Of a stretch of 64,000 nucleotides of DNA, positions 36,001-45,470 are shown one piece after another (position 1 is the stretch's first letter; each line of letters starts with the position of its first letter). Where the stretch lies: NCBI GenBank assembly GCA_016234115.1, contig JACRHD010000005.1, positions 1-64,000 of the forward strand, written 5' to 3'. The stretch comes from Nitrospirota bacterium. Lineage in GTDB: Bacteria; Nitrospirota; Thermodesulfovibrionia; UBA6902. The notes under the pieces were generated by a model. It saw nothing but the letters and a program-made list of their open reading frames with translations. It had not been told where the DNA came from and ran no database searches. The position numbers and the translations under genes were made by a program.

Positions 36001-39000
36001 TGGCCGTGTTGCTGTATCCGGTGTTCCAGCCGCCGTTACAGGTTGCGTTCTTATAGGCCCTTACGCGGTAATTATACGTCGTCGAGGGCATCAGGCCCGT
36101 GTCATTGTATGTGGTCGTGTTTGCCGCAACTGTTGTTACCTCCGTAAAGTCGCCGCAGCCCGGACCCGCGCATCTCTCTATCCTGAAACCGGTCTCATCG
36201 GTTGTGGGCCCTGTCCAGGTCAATGTTATCCTGACCTCGGTCGCTCCTGAGGCTGCAAGACCGCTCGGGGCCGACGGGGCGCCTGTTGTCGCTGATGTCG
36301 TATTGCTGTAGCCTGAATCCCATTCTCCCGTCTTATAAGCCCTTACTCTGTAGTTATAGCTCGTGGAGCTGCATACTGTGGTGTCCTGGTATGTGACTGC
36401 ATTTGCCGCAACCGTGTCTATCTCCGTGAAGTCGGAACAGCCTGCGCCGCCGCACCTCTCTATCTTAAAGCCTGTCTCGCTTACTGTCCTGTCCGTCCAG
36501 GAAAGGTTTATCTGCGTAGTATTGGCTGTAGAGTCGCTGAGCCCTGAGGGCGCCGACACGCTCGTAGTCGCAGAGGCCGCGCCTCCTGTAGTTTCCCATG
36601 GACATGCCGCGGTCTTGTATGCCCTCACACGGTAAGTAAAGCTTGTTGCAGGGGCAAGCCCGCTGTCGCTGTACGTAGTGGTGTTTGCCGCAAGCGAGGC
36701 TATCTCTGCAAAGTCGGCGCAGCCTGCGCCTGTGCATCTGTCTACTTTAAAACCGGTTTCATCTGGTATGGTGTCCGTCCATGAAAGGTTGATCTGTGCT
36801 TCCGAGATCCTCGTTGCCGTGAAAGTGCCGGGGGCGCCGGGAGTTGAAGTTGCCGCCTGGGCCTGGCTGCCGTAGCCTGTACTCCACCTGCCCGTCCTAT
36901 ATGCTTCCACCCTGTAGCTGTAACTTGTGGAACCGCAGACAGAGGCGTCCTGATAGGATGTAGTATTTGCCCCTGCGACGGCTATTTCCGCAAAGTCGCT
37001 GCAGCCTGCCCCTGCGCATCTCTCTATCTTGAACCCGTCCTCTCCAGTCGTATTGTCCGACCATGAAAGGTCTATCTGTGTCGTGTCTGCTGCCGAGGCC
37101 GTCAATCCCGACGGCGCCGGGGGCGCAAATGTGGCCGAGCCTTGTTCCGTCCACAGCGAGGTCTCTCCGTTGTTTTTGAAGGCACGGACACGGTAGCAGT
37201 ATTCCGCCCCTATGCCGAGCAGCGTGTCTGTGAATGAAGTCTCGTTTGCCGAGGCCGCGTATATTAAACTCCAGGGCTCTGACGACGAGCATAAGCCGGT
37301 CTTTCTCTCTATGTGAAAGCCGTCCTCCGATAATGAATTGTCCGACCACGAAAGGACGACCTCGTCATATGACGGCGCCGTTGTCAGCGGCGCCGAAGGT
37401 TGAAGCATATTGTTTGTTATCTTAAATACTACATAGTCGGCATTGCCGCTCGCATTTACGGTATATCCTCCCGCAAATGCCTCTCCGATGCTATTTACCG
37501 TTATTGCCGCTGCGCCGTCATTTGCATTTGCGACGCCGTTGTAGACGCTGCCGCCGAGGAATGTGCCTTCCGCGCCGTACTGCACTGATATGATGTCGGA
37601 GTTGGAGCCGTTGTCCGTATCGCCCGCTATATGAACGTTGCCCGACAGGTCCATCGCCGTTGCCACTGCAACATCATTGCTGCCGGGTCTGTCGACCGTC
37701 CTCTCCCACAGGACGTTACCGTCCGGGTCGTATCTGATTATGTGCAAGTCTTTATTGCCTGCCGAGGTGAGCACTGTGCCTGAAACCACGACTGCATTAT
37801 TTATTGTGTCCGCGGCTACTCCCGCTGCTTCATCGAATCCGTTTGCGGTCCCGTCTTTGGTGCGCACCCATGTCCTCGCGCCGGTTGCGCCGTCGTATTT
37901 GATTGTAAGAAAGTCCTCGTTGCCTGACGCGGTCACTGCAAGACCGGTTACATAAGCGTTTCCGGAATTGTCCACTGCAATGGCCCTGGAATAGTCGTTC
38001 CCGCTGCCTGCGCCGCCGTAGACGTCCGACCAGATAACGGCCCCGGTCCCGCCGTTGTACTTTGCCGTGAAGTAGTCGTAGTCCGCTCCGTTGTATGTGT
38101 AACCTGCCACAAAGATGTCTCCTGAGGCGTCAAAGGCCACTGCCGAGGGATAGTCATGACCCATTACTCCGCCGTCATACGGCGCGGCCGCCCACGCGCG
38201 GCTGCCGTCATTGAGATATTTCACTACATAGATATCGTCGTTCCAGTCGGCGTTCCTGCCGTATCCGACTACCACGTAATTGTCCGCCCCGTCTTTGGAC
38301 ACGTCTACTACGCTCGAACGGTCATCGTCTCCCGCCGGGCCGTTGTACTGGTCGTGCCAGTCCTCCGGCGGCCCTGTCGAAGGATATCTTATGCTGTATA
38401 TGTCGTTGGTGTTTCCGCTTGATTGAGCGCTGTAAAGATATGAATATCCGGACACAAGCACGGCATTGCCGCCGTCAACCATGATTGTCTCTGCTATATC
38501 AAGGTCATTCTGATCGCTGTCGTATCTCGCGCCCCACAATACGCTGTTGTCTTCCCTGTTGAGCTTAAGGGTGTAATAATCAAGCTGACCCGTGGACGAG
38601 AAGCTGTATCCCGTTGCAACCGGGTGATTGTCGGGACCGTTTGATATATCGGTGACATAATCGTCGCCGCTGCCTGCGCCGTTGTATATGTGACTCCACA
38701 CAGGCGGCGTGTATGTATAAACGGTCGTTACCGAATATGTCTCGTTGCTGTAATGGGAATCTCCTTCGGTTGAGTTGTATGACCTCACTCTGTAATAGTA
38801 TTTTGTGTCGGGGTCCAGTCCGGTATCGTTGTAAACGGACGCGCCCGCTCCTGTTTCGGCTATCTGGGCGTAGACGCCGGGTTCTCCGATTTTCCTCTCT
38901 ATCCTGAATCCGTCCTCGTTTGTAGAGTTGTCCGTCCATGAGAGGTCTATCTGCGAGTTGGAGATTGTCGCCGCCGTAAGTCCCGTAGGGGGATTCAACA

Positions 39001-40378
39001 GTCCCGGGTCGTACTTGATTGCGTAATAGTCGTAGTCCGATGCCCCGGCTGTCCATACGTCCGTCCAGCCGGCGATTACCGGCTGTCCGGATGACGTTAA
39101 GCGGATACCGATTGCCCTGTCGTCTCTGCCGGCGGGGCCGTCATAGCTTTTTTGCCACAGAAGCGTGCCGTTGTCTTTGGTGTATTTTAGGGTCACAAAA
39201 TTATAATCGGCCCCTGCGTCGTCATATGTGTCGCCGCCGATGAAGATATCGCCGGATTCGTCTACTGCCAGGGAGACCGCCCTGTCGTTGTTTCCGTTTA
39301 ATGAATTGAAGATACGGCCCCACCGCAGTACGCCTGTGCCTCCATCGTACTTTGCCGTGTAGATGTTATCGGCCCCGGTAAGAGTATATGTAAAACCGGT
39401 TATGAAGACGTCTCCGAAAGAGTCCACAAATACTGCCGCCGGTTCATCATTGTAGCCGCCGTCGTAGGTCATGCTCCAGAGTATGTCCCCGGCCGGAGCG
39501 CCGTATTTAACAGTGTAAATATCTTTAGATGAGCCGTTATAGTCCGTCCCGGTCACTATGACGTTTCCGGACGCATCCATGTCCACTGCCCTGCCTTTTT
39601 CATTGCCGGAAACCGCATGCTGCTTCTGCCAGACAGGCGTGCAGTCAAAGTTGTACTTGATAGTCAGACCATCAAAGTCATGGGCGCTGTTCTCGGACTC
39701 GCCTGTTACTGCTATGCCGTCGATGCCGGACGTTATTGAAATTATCCTGTCATGGCCGTTTGCCGCGCCGTTGAAGCTCCTCTGGCATATCGGCGTACCG
39801 TCGGGATTCGGACCGCCGGGACCGTATTTTATCAGCATGATATCGTCCGCCCCGTTTGCGCCCTGTGAGTTTCCGGCCACATAAATACTGTTCACGCCGT
39901 CTATTGCCACGGATGTCGCGTAGTCGTTGCCGTTGATCGCCGCGTTGAACGTGTGCTGCCACAACACCGTGCCGTCGCTGCCTCTGTATTTTATTGTGTG
40001 AAAGTCATAGCTCGTGCCGTTCCATACATACCCGGTCACGATCACGTTGTCATCGGAGTCAAGCGCCACAGCCGTAGCATGGTCGTCTCCCCCGGCCTTG
40101 TCATATGTCCTGCTCCATAATACCCCGCTTCCGTCGGGGGCTATCTTGACTGTGAAGTAATCATCGTTTCCCGACTGGTCCGTATACCCGGTAATGATTG
40201 TATTTCCACTCGTATCCACGACCGTCGCCTCTGCTTCCTGTTTGCCCGCGGCCGGAGTTGCTCCGTACTGCCAGATAACGTCCCCCCCGGCGCTGTAAGC
40301 TCCCGGCGCAAAGGCAAAGAGACTTAGAAGCGCCAGAATAAAATTTAAAATTTGAAATTTGAAATTTGAAATCTTCAT
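33077..40378 (-). CDS. Giant secreted SBBP/fibronectin type III/DUF2341 protein
   Basis: 2433 residues. The signal peptide is LNFILALLSLFAFAPGAYS. Residues about 35-460 and 570-990 are SBBP-type propeller repeats (GYTDQSGNDDYFTVKI, ATAVALDSDDNVIVTGYVW). Thirteen fibronectin III domains occur: one between the propellers and twelve from about residue 1000 to the end. A DUF2341 domain (LMITDFQSDYQTKMII, WLRTGVNNNIHMYYGNPAA) is inserted after the seventh. Domains 3-12 each carry an ERCxGxGC cysteine pair, and many add another Cys further on. It starts four bases after the cytochrome stop. It probably forms a long cell-surface fibre or scaffold working with the cytochrome; enzymatic activity is not apparent. 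Confidence 0.88.
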   Translation of the reverse strand: MKISNFKFQILNFILALLSLFAFAPGAYSAGGDVIWQYGATPAAGKQEAEATVVDTSGNTIITGYTDQSGNDDYFTVKIAPDGSGVLWSRTYDKAGGDDHATAVALDSDDNVIVTGYVWNGTSYDFHTIKYRGSDGTVLWQHTFNAAINGNDYATSVAIDGVNSIYVAGNSQGANGADDIMLIKYGPGGPNPDGTPICQRSFNGAANGHDRIISITSGIDGIAVTGESENSAHDFDGLTIKYNFDCTPVWQKQHAVSGNEKGRAVDMDASGNVIVTGTDYNGSSKDIYTVKYGAPAGDILWSMTYDGGYNDEPAAVFVDSFGDVFITGFTYTLTGADNIYTAKYDGGTGVLRWGRIFNSLNGNNDRAVSLAVDESGDIFIGGDTYDDAGADYNFVTLKYTKDNGTLLWQKSYDGPAGRDDRAIGIRLTSSGQPVIAGWTDVWTAGASDYDYYAIKYDPGLLNPPTGLTAATISNSQIDLSWTDNSTNEDGFRIERKIGEPGVYAQIAETGAGASVYNDTGLDPDTKYYYRVRSYNSTEGDSHYSNETYSVTTVYTYTPPVWSHIYNGAGSGDDYVTDISNGPDNHPVATGYSFSSTGQLDYYTLKLNREDNSVLWGARYDSDQNDLDIAETIMVDGGNAVLVSGYSYLYSAQSSGNTNDIYSIRYPSTGPPEDWHDQYNGPAGDDDRSSVVDVSKDGADNYVVVGYGRNADWNDDIYVVKYLNDGSRAWAAAPYDGGVMGHDYPSAVAFDASGDIFVAGYTYNGADYDYFTAKYNGGTGAVIWSDVYGGAGSGNDYSRAIAVDNSGNAYVTGLAVTASGNEDFLTIKYDGATGARTWVRTKDGTANGFDEAAGVAADTINNAVVVSGTVLTSAGNKDLHIIRYDPDGNVLWERTVDRPGSNDVAVATAMDLSGNVHIAGDTDNGSNSDIISVQYGAEGTFLGGSVYNGVANANDGAAAITVNSIGEAFAGGYTVNASGNADYVVFKITNNMLQPSAPLTTAPSYDEVVLSWSDNSLSEDGFHIERKTGLCSSSEPWSLIYAASANETSFTDTLLGIGAEYCYRVRAFKNNGETSLWTEQGSATFAPPAPSGLTASAADTTQIDLSWSDNTTGEDGFKIERCAGAGCSDFAEIAVAGANTTSYQDASVCGSTSYSYRVEAYRTGRWSTGYGSQAQAATSTPGAPGTFTATRISEAQINLSWTDTIPDETGFKVDRCTGAGCADFAEIASLAANTTTYSDSGLAPATSFTYRVRAYKTAACPWETTGGAASATTSVSAPSGLSDSTANTTQINLSWTDRTVSETGFKIERCGGAGCSDFTEIDTVAANAVTYQDTTVCSSTSYNYRVRAYKTGEWDSGYSNTTSATTGAPSAPSGLAASGATEVRITLTWTGPTTDETGFRIERCAGPGCGDFTEVTTVAANTTTYNDTGLMPSTTYNYRVRAYKNATCNGGWNTGYSNTATVATTTVPPPGGLTATAVGTTQIDLSWTDNTGSETGFKIERCTGQGCSDFTELSKAARNAVAYSDTSACDATTYNYHVKAVNEGLSNGGGGCWTRRAPLMITDFQSDYQTKMIITYDPDMQADFDDIRFYDGTSFSELPYWLESKTDGVSATVWLRTGVNNNIHMYYGNPAAAGASDGSAVFEFFDNFSGTTINTAKWTEIDPDNSISQSDGLILNDVSDSWTKALISNQTIARTSGKMLYARLTIPADTSGNNHFMTGWELNQVSSANYNQLVHGLYWNNYYLTTYEKGSGTGGTGAYSASTAYEMKIELKAPGARYYVKGGAYADWTLVKESSAYNDAVMRVAFVQYSHQANIQFVTVQGYASIEPSVSAGTEEPSSCFTYDVTWETQPGNEASATTPGIAAAPALSTTAGDVFVALAWTDTATDETGFKVERCAGAGCSDFAEITTLAANTTAYSDTGLAIGQTFSYRVRAYKTASCGWNTDYSNTGTETTAVIPPSGFASAAVGTTLINLSWTDTTGSETGFRIERCSGPGCGSFTEISSVGANVTTYQDASVCNSTSYGYRIKAYKTGEWDSGYSDTASAVTATPSAPDLLVTTRISEVQINLSWSDNTTDETGFKVDRCAGAGCTNFIQIASLAAGVTTYNNAGLSPATTYNYRVRAYKTATCSWEEVSSVSSAATTITPPSGLAASAINTTQINLAWTDNTVSETGFRIERCSGADCGDFAEIATAGANAVAYQDSSVCNSTSYSYRVRAYKTSPSWYSDYGSTAAEATATSPAPGSFTATAVTDNQTDLSWTDNTTDETGFRIERCAGAGCGDYAEITTVDSNLTAYSDTTVAPETTYCYRVRAYKTAACGWDTGYGNEYCDVTFAGHPTGLTATTLNSMIIRLDWIDNANNEDGYEIEVQIWNGKFVKIATVGQDVVTYTDTMSIEPEKTYTYRVRTFKGQDRSSYSNEAQVTTPAYQQGDGTCN
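40339..40373. repeat. AAATTTGAAATTTG word repeat forming a signal-peptide start
   Basis: Minus-strand AGATTTCAAATTTCAAATTT and its continuation encode KISNFKFQILNFIL, the first residues of the giant FN3 protein. The same word family lies in the cassette core at about 14780-14820. Confidence 0.7.
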
Positions 40379-40382
40379 TCCA

Positions 40383-43300
40383 CTACCATTCCGTCACATT
40401 GTTCCATTTCTGATTGTCGGGCCAGCCGCTTGAGCCGTTGGCGGCGGCAGCGCCGTGACACATTGATGTGCTGTACTGGCTGAACCCGTCGTCCCACCAG
40501 CCGTACGGGAACCTCCCGTAACGGTTTTCGTATGACCATGAGACGTCGTAAGGATATGGAAGTCCGCCGGACGCCACCCTGCCCCTGTGCTTATAGTCAA
40601 GACAATTCGTTTGAAGCAGTCTCGGCAAGCCCGAGTTATGGGGCTGATGGCACTTGGAGCATGGATATGAATGCTCACTATTGGCCCCCCAGCCCTTTAC
40701 TGCCTCGTGTACCCTGTCAAGGCCCCTGAAGGCGGTGTTCTTGTTCGTGCTGTCCGTAAGATTGGCCTTCGGATGGCATTTCAGGCACAGCCCCGCGAAC
40801 TTGCCGTCATCCTCATTTATCCTGCCGTATGTGCCGTCAGGGACGTTGGCTTTATTGCTTAAGTCAACTGTGTTAAAAGTATTTCTGTCCGTCTTCCACG
40901 CGCCTGCGGGCTGGGGATCGGCCTTCTGACCGTAAGGTTTGACGTACGCGTCGCTCCATGTATTGTAATAGTTATAAAATCCGCTCTTGGCCGAGTAGCC
41001 GTCTTTGTCCATCGGGGTAACGTCTTCCCTGTAAGGCGATGTCAGCCACGTGCCTTTAAGAAGAGGCACCGCATATTGCTGATCGCTTCCAAGACTCGGG
41101 CTTACTCCGTGAGGGTCATGACACGGCGTGCAGAGACCGTTGATTGCGCCCTGGGCCTCATCCCCTGTTGCCGGCGTACCGTCCAGGCCCTTCAACGCGG
41201 ATGACGCCTTTAAGTGGCCTCCGAGTATTGCCTTGCCCGACCTGTATGAATAGCGGGCCGTAGAGCCCTTGGCGCCGGCGCCGAATCGCGAGGTATCTTT
41301 GTATCCCTTTATCGCCTCTGACGCGCCGAACGTGGAATTGTAGCCCCACGGCTTTGTGCCGGAGGCTGCTGTTTCATGACAGTCAAAGCATTGGCCCGCC
41401 CCTGCGTTATACGGGTTTACCCCCGCCGTATTCGCCGCTGCCGTGTACGTCATGCCATAGCCGCCTTTGCCCGCCTGCGTCTCTTTGAGGTTTGCCCCGT
41501 TATTGGTCCCGTTGAATGTCTTATAGCTTGACGTCACGCCCTGGGCCTTTGAACCATGTGAACTGTGACAGTCGAAACACTGAACACTCTGACTGCCGTT
41601 TCTGGTGTCGGGTATGGTCCCGTCCAGACCCGTTGCCGCGTCCCATCCTCCCTGATTGGCTGTTGCGTTGCCGTGCGCCGAGAACGCCTTGGTGACGGTG
41701 TCCTTCTTCGATGCATTCGGATAAGTTGCAGACGAATATTTGCCCCAGGCAGTCGTGCCTGTCTGGGAATATCTGGCCGCGATGCTTGTCCTGTCCCAGG
41801 CATACTGCCTCGGCGTCTTGCAGTCGCCGTTGTCGGGGTCTGCTATATTGAAAGGAGTTGTCTCGTTGTTCTGGTCGCTGTGGCAGCCGAGGCAATGCTG
41901 CGTGACCCTGGCGACCTCTGTCCGTTCATCTGCAGTGCCTACTTTATTTGCAGTAAAGGTGACCGCCGTTTCTCCCTCGACATAGGCGGACGGTCTTACG
42001 CCCGCCCCCCAGAGAACAAGATCGGCAGAAGCGTTTTTGACGGATGTATGGGTCTTGTAGTTATATCCCGAGTGATAGTTTACATCAATAAGCCCTATGT
42101 CCGTCGCTTCCCAGTGACACGCGTAGCAGTGCTTGTTTGTCAGGGTCACGCCCTGTACGTGGTGCGAGTTGGACTTCAACTGGCCTACAATGTCCATGCG
42201 GTTGTTGATCACTCCGTTATGGCATTTTGTGCAGTCCCTCGGCAGTCCGAATCCGGTATGCCTCGGGACCGGCTTGTTCAGATGACAGGTGTTGCACGCC
42301 TTGCCGGAAGCATGGCTGTCGCTGAATTTGTGCTCGTGGCATGAGGTGCAAATCCTTCCGGAGTTATGACCGTCTCCGTAATCATACCTGTAGTGCTGTC
42401 TTGCTTCCGAATGACAGACGTTGCATATGCCGTTATACGGAGCGGACACCCTTGCGTAATCCAGTCCGCTCTGCTTTCTCGTGAAAACGACGTCGCGTCT
42501 TGAAACGGGCACTCCGAAGGCGCCGTCCGTTTCCGTCGCGACCTTGTTCTGTATCATGTAAATGTTTGTATCGCCGTGAGGGTCGTGGCAGTCCCAGCAG
42601 AACTTGCCGCCTTTCCACACGCCGTTGTTTTCATATGCGGCATAGTGCTTGTAGCCGAAATGCGTCGAGGTCGCCTTGGCCTGTACGGCGCTGATATGAC
42701 CGGTGCCCGGGTCATAGCCTAACTGATACTGTGTCCCCGTATGGCACTGGTTGCATCTGTTGTTGCTGTCGTCGTCATGACAGATAAGACAAACTCCCAT
42801 CATCACATATTGGTTCTGTATGTCCGTCTTCTGCGCCGCCGTCCACAGCCCTGCGCCGGTGTTATGCCTTTGCGCGTCAGTCGCGTGACATACGTTCACG
42901 CAGGAGGTCTGTCCATCGGCGTATCCCGTATGGTCCTGAGAGAAAGGAGGGTCCGTGATGGCGCTTAACTGGGGAGCGAGGGAAAAGGTGGAATTGTGGC
43001 AGTTCATGCACTCGCCGTCGAGTCCTTCCATATGGCAGTAAACGCATTCTTTCTCAAAGCGCCTGTTGAAATGATCGTGTTTCTTCAGTCTGAACGGGTT
43101 TGAAGCGTCTTTATGCAGTATGTTGTTATCATGACAGTACCAGCATGGGTTGCCGGGGAAATCGGCAGGGGGATTGCCGGAGGCATAGTTTCCCGAGGCC
43201 GCCGGCCTGCCGTGCCCGCTCGTGGTCCATTCGGTCATATTGATCCTGGCGCGGGCGCCGTTGAAGTTTGCAAAATCATCCACGTCGGCCTCTGTGGTCC

Positions 43301-45470
43301 CATGGCAGGTATAACATAAAATCAGACCGTCCACGGAATCGCCCCACTGGGGGTCCGTCCCTGAGTGGCAAGCCGTATTGGAACACTTCTTTTCGGCCTG
43401 ATTGTAGGTGCCTCCCTCCTTGAAATATATGTCCTTTATTTTGTTTACATGATAAGCAGGGTTTATATGATTGACTTCATCCATGCTCCCCGATGGAAGG
43501 CTGTCGATATGGCAGTCGGTGCATGTGCCGTTTACAATAGTGTTAGCATGACAGTTGTCGCAGGGAAAGTTAGTGAGCAGATGCCTCATATGAGTATTTG
43601 CCCTCTCGGTGCCCGCCCCGGTATTCGTGTACATCGGCATGGCCGCCTTCCATTCGTTGCCCGGAGACCATCCGGTCCTTCCATCCGTATGACAGGTAGG
43701 GCAACTGCCTTGAGAATGTCCATGACAGGTATTACATTTTGCGCGCCCTTGCGTCCATGCAAACGGCCTCACCTCGGGATTAACGGTAGTGCCGTCGCTA
43801 TGGCAGTAGACGTTGCTGCAGGTTTTTGTATTCGGATCATATGAAGGATCAGGGTTGCCGGTGATCTTCCACAACGATGCCATCGCGATGTCCTTATTTT
43901 CATTTACATGTTTTGCGTAATCCTTGATGTTGCTCGACGCGTCTACTGTCGAGTCGTGGCAGTAGTAACATGGAAACCTCCGCACCCACTGGCTGCTTAC
44001 AAGCCGGTTATGCCCGTTTGACTGCATTTCGAGGGCTTCAATCCCCGTCCTTCCGTTGTGGCAGGAATCGCACTGCATGGAAGACATATCCGTCCATTTT
44101 ACTGCAACATTAGGCGCCCCGCCCTGTGCGTTGCTGTGACAGTATGTGCTTGCGCATGATTTTATGCCGCCGTCAAATATGCCGCCGGCCGCAAATACGA
44201 CGTCCTTGACATTGTTGGCGTGATAGGATTGGTTCTTAATCCCGCTGCTGCCTACGGCCGTTTGATAATGACAGTTTTCACAGGGAAACGAGTACGTTGC
44301 TTCGTGTGTATGCCTGCGATGCTTGCCGCCCAGGTCGCTCAGGGAGCCGCCGCCGTCGTGACAGGACGCGCAGGTAACAGAGCCGTCCCACCTGGGCGCC
44401 GTGTCTTTGCCGCCTCCCCAGATTGTGCCGTCAGGAAGCCGCCCGTGACAGTATATGTTGCTGCACGTGTTGCCGCCTGAATTGGAAACCGTCGTATTTT
44501 GCCCGCTGCCGACATAATTGACGCCGGACTGCCCGTCATAACCGCCGCCGACGTATGAAAACACGCTGAATCCGATATCAACGGCGTGATTGACGCTGTC
44601 AGGCATCGAATAACCGTTATGACACGTCAAGCATGAAAGTCCGAGGTCGACCGCATGCTTTTGATGCTTTCCGGCAAGCGTCGAACCCGTGGCATCCGTG
44701 CCCTGGACAAGGTCGGATGCTATTAAAGGCGCGCCGGTCTGCCCTGATGCCCCGTGGCAAACGTTACACGCGCCGCCGAATGGGAGAAACCCATCTTTAT
44801 GAGAATGGCATGCTGTGCAATTGGACGCGTTATTATGGCCCTTATTCGACTGGGCGCTTGTGTCATGCCTGTGATAATTCGTGGCGGTGTGGCAAACCTC
44901 GCAGACCTTTGTTGACGACGTATGGTTCTCGGAGTCATCGCCCATTGCGTATGGGGCGTTCCCCTGGGCGCCCGTGAGATATCTGAAATCGACTGTGCCG
45001 CCCGGAAGTGTCCCGCCCGGCGCTGTAATGTTTTCTTTTATGAGATATATATTCTTTGTGGCATGAAAGGTATGACACGTTTCACAGACAAACTCCCCGT
45101 ATCGGCCTCCTGCAACGCCCCATCCGTTGCTGCCCGCCCATTTCCGGGAGGTCCATACGCCCCCGCCGGATGCGCATGCCGTCTTCGTCTTATATGCGTT
45201 ATTGGAGCATGAGCCTGCGATTTCAGAGCTGTGCATCTTGATCGCGTTGCCCCAGTTGTTCTGCTCATACCCAGCCTCTCCCGGAGAGGGAGTATTCGCG
45301 TTCGTCCTGTGGCAGCCTTCGCAGATTTCTCCGGGAAGACGCCTGAGCAGATTCCCGTCTCCTGCATTTGTCACCGCTTCAGAAGTAACGATAAGGGGAA
45401 AAAGGAATAGGGATATGCAAAGCGAAAGCAGCAACGCAGGGTTGCGATATTTCTTGTATTTCTCTGACAT
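40383..45470 (-). CDS. Giant multihaem c-type cytochrome (CxxxxCH/CxxCH family)
   Basis: 1695 residues. A signal peptide (LLLSLCISLFLFPLIVTSEA) precedes the first motif, CEGCH. I count 32 CxxCH motifs, four CxxxxCH motifs (CSNIYCH, CASTYCH, CSNVYCH, CSNTACH) and one CxxxCH (CVNVCH), up to 37 covalent haems. CxxxxCH followed by CxxCH is characteristic of the Geobacter-type repeated cytochromes (TIGR01904-like). Many additional His residues can serve as distal ligands. Motifs are dense up to about residue 1140 and sparse afterwards, where long Gly/Ser/Thr-rich stretches lie between haems. It heads a string of secreted proteins in the same direction, so extracellular electron transfer is the best guess. 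Confidence 0.92.
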   Translation of the reverse strand: MSEKYKKYRNPALLLSLCISLFLFPLIVTSEAVTNAGDGNLLRRLPGEICEGCHRTNANTPSPGEAGYEQNNWGNAIKMHSSEIAGSCSNNAYKTKTACASGGGVWTSRKWAGSNGWGVAGGRYGEFVCETCHTFHATKNIYLIKENITAPGGTLPGGTVDFRYLTGAQGNAPYAMGDDSENHTSSTKVCEVCHTATNYHRHDTSAQSNKGHNNASNCTACHSHKDGFLPFGGACNVCHGASGQTGAPLIASDLVQGTDATGSTLAGKHQKHAVDLGLSCLTCHNGYSMPDSVNHAVDIGFSVFSYVGGGYDGQSGVNYVGSGQNTTVSNSGGNTCSNIYCHGRLPDGTIWGGGKDTAPRWDGSVTCASCHDGGGSLSDLGGKHRRHTHEATYSFPCENCHYQTAVGSSGIKNQSYHANNVKDVVFAAGGIFDGGIKSCASTYCHSNAQGGAPNVAVKWTDMSSMQCDSCHNGRTGIEALEMQSNGHNRLVSSQWVRRFPCYYCHDSTVDASSNIKDYAKHVNENKDIAMASLWKITGNPDPSYDPNTKTCSNVYCHSDGTTVNPEVRPFAWTQGRAKCNTCHGHSQGSCPTCHTDGRTGWSPGNEWKAAMPMYTNTGAGTERANTHMRHLLTNFPCDNCHANTIVNGTCTDCHIDSLPSGSMDEVNHINPAYHVNKIKDIYFKEGGTYNQAEKKCSNTACHSGTDPQWGDSVDGLILCYTCHGTTEADVDDFANFNGARARINMTEWTTSGHGRPAASGNYASGNPPADFPGNPCWYCHDNNILHKDASNPFRLKKHDHFNRRFEKECVYCHMEGLDGECMNCHNSTFSLAPQLSAITDPPFSQDHTGYADGQTSCVNVCHATDAQRHNTGAGLWTAAQKTDIQNQYVMMGVCLICHDDDSNNRCNQCHTGTQYQLGYDPGTGHISAVQAKATSTHFGYKHYAAYENNGVWKGGKFCWDCHDPHGDTNIYMIQNKVATETDGAFGVPVSRRDVVFTRKQSGLDYARVSAPYNGICNVCHSEARQHYRYDYGDGHNSGRICTSCHEHKFSDSHASGKACNTCHLNKPVPRHTGFGLPRDCTKCHNGVINNRMDIVGQLKSNSHHVQGVTLTNKHCYACHWEATDIGLIDVNYHSGYNYKTHTSVKNASADLVLWGAGVRPSAYVEGETAVTFTANKVGTADERTEVARVTQHCLGCHSDQNNETTPFNIADPDNGDCKTPRQYAWDRTSIAARYSQTGTTAWGKYSSATYPNASKKDTVTKAFSAHGNATANQGGWDAATGLDGTIPDTRNGSQSVQCFDCHSSHGSKAQGVTSSYKTFNGTNNGANLKETQAGKGGYGMTYTAAANTAGVNPYNAGAGQCFDCHETAASGTKPWGYNSTFGASEAIKGYKDTSRFGAGAKGSTARYSYRSGKAILGGHLKASSALKGLDGTPATGDEAQGAINGLCTPCHDPHGVSPSLGSDQQYAVPLLKGTWLTSPYREDVTPMDKDGYSAKSGFYNYYNTWSDAYVKPYGQKADPQPAGAWKTDRNTFNTVDLSNKANVPDGTYGRINEDDGKFAGLCLKCHPKANLTDSTNKNTAFRGLDRVHEAVKGWGANSEHSYPCSKCHQPHNSGLPRLLQTNCLDYKHRGRVASGGLPYPYDVSWSYENRYGRFPYGWWDDGFSQYSTSMCHGAAAANGSSGWPDNQKWNNVTEW

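Noticed and set aside
33247-40000. Many plus-strand ORFs opposite the FN3 protein
   Set aside because: They are repeated in the same phase as the FN3 repeats and are antisense shadows of the repetitive gene.
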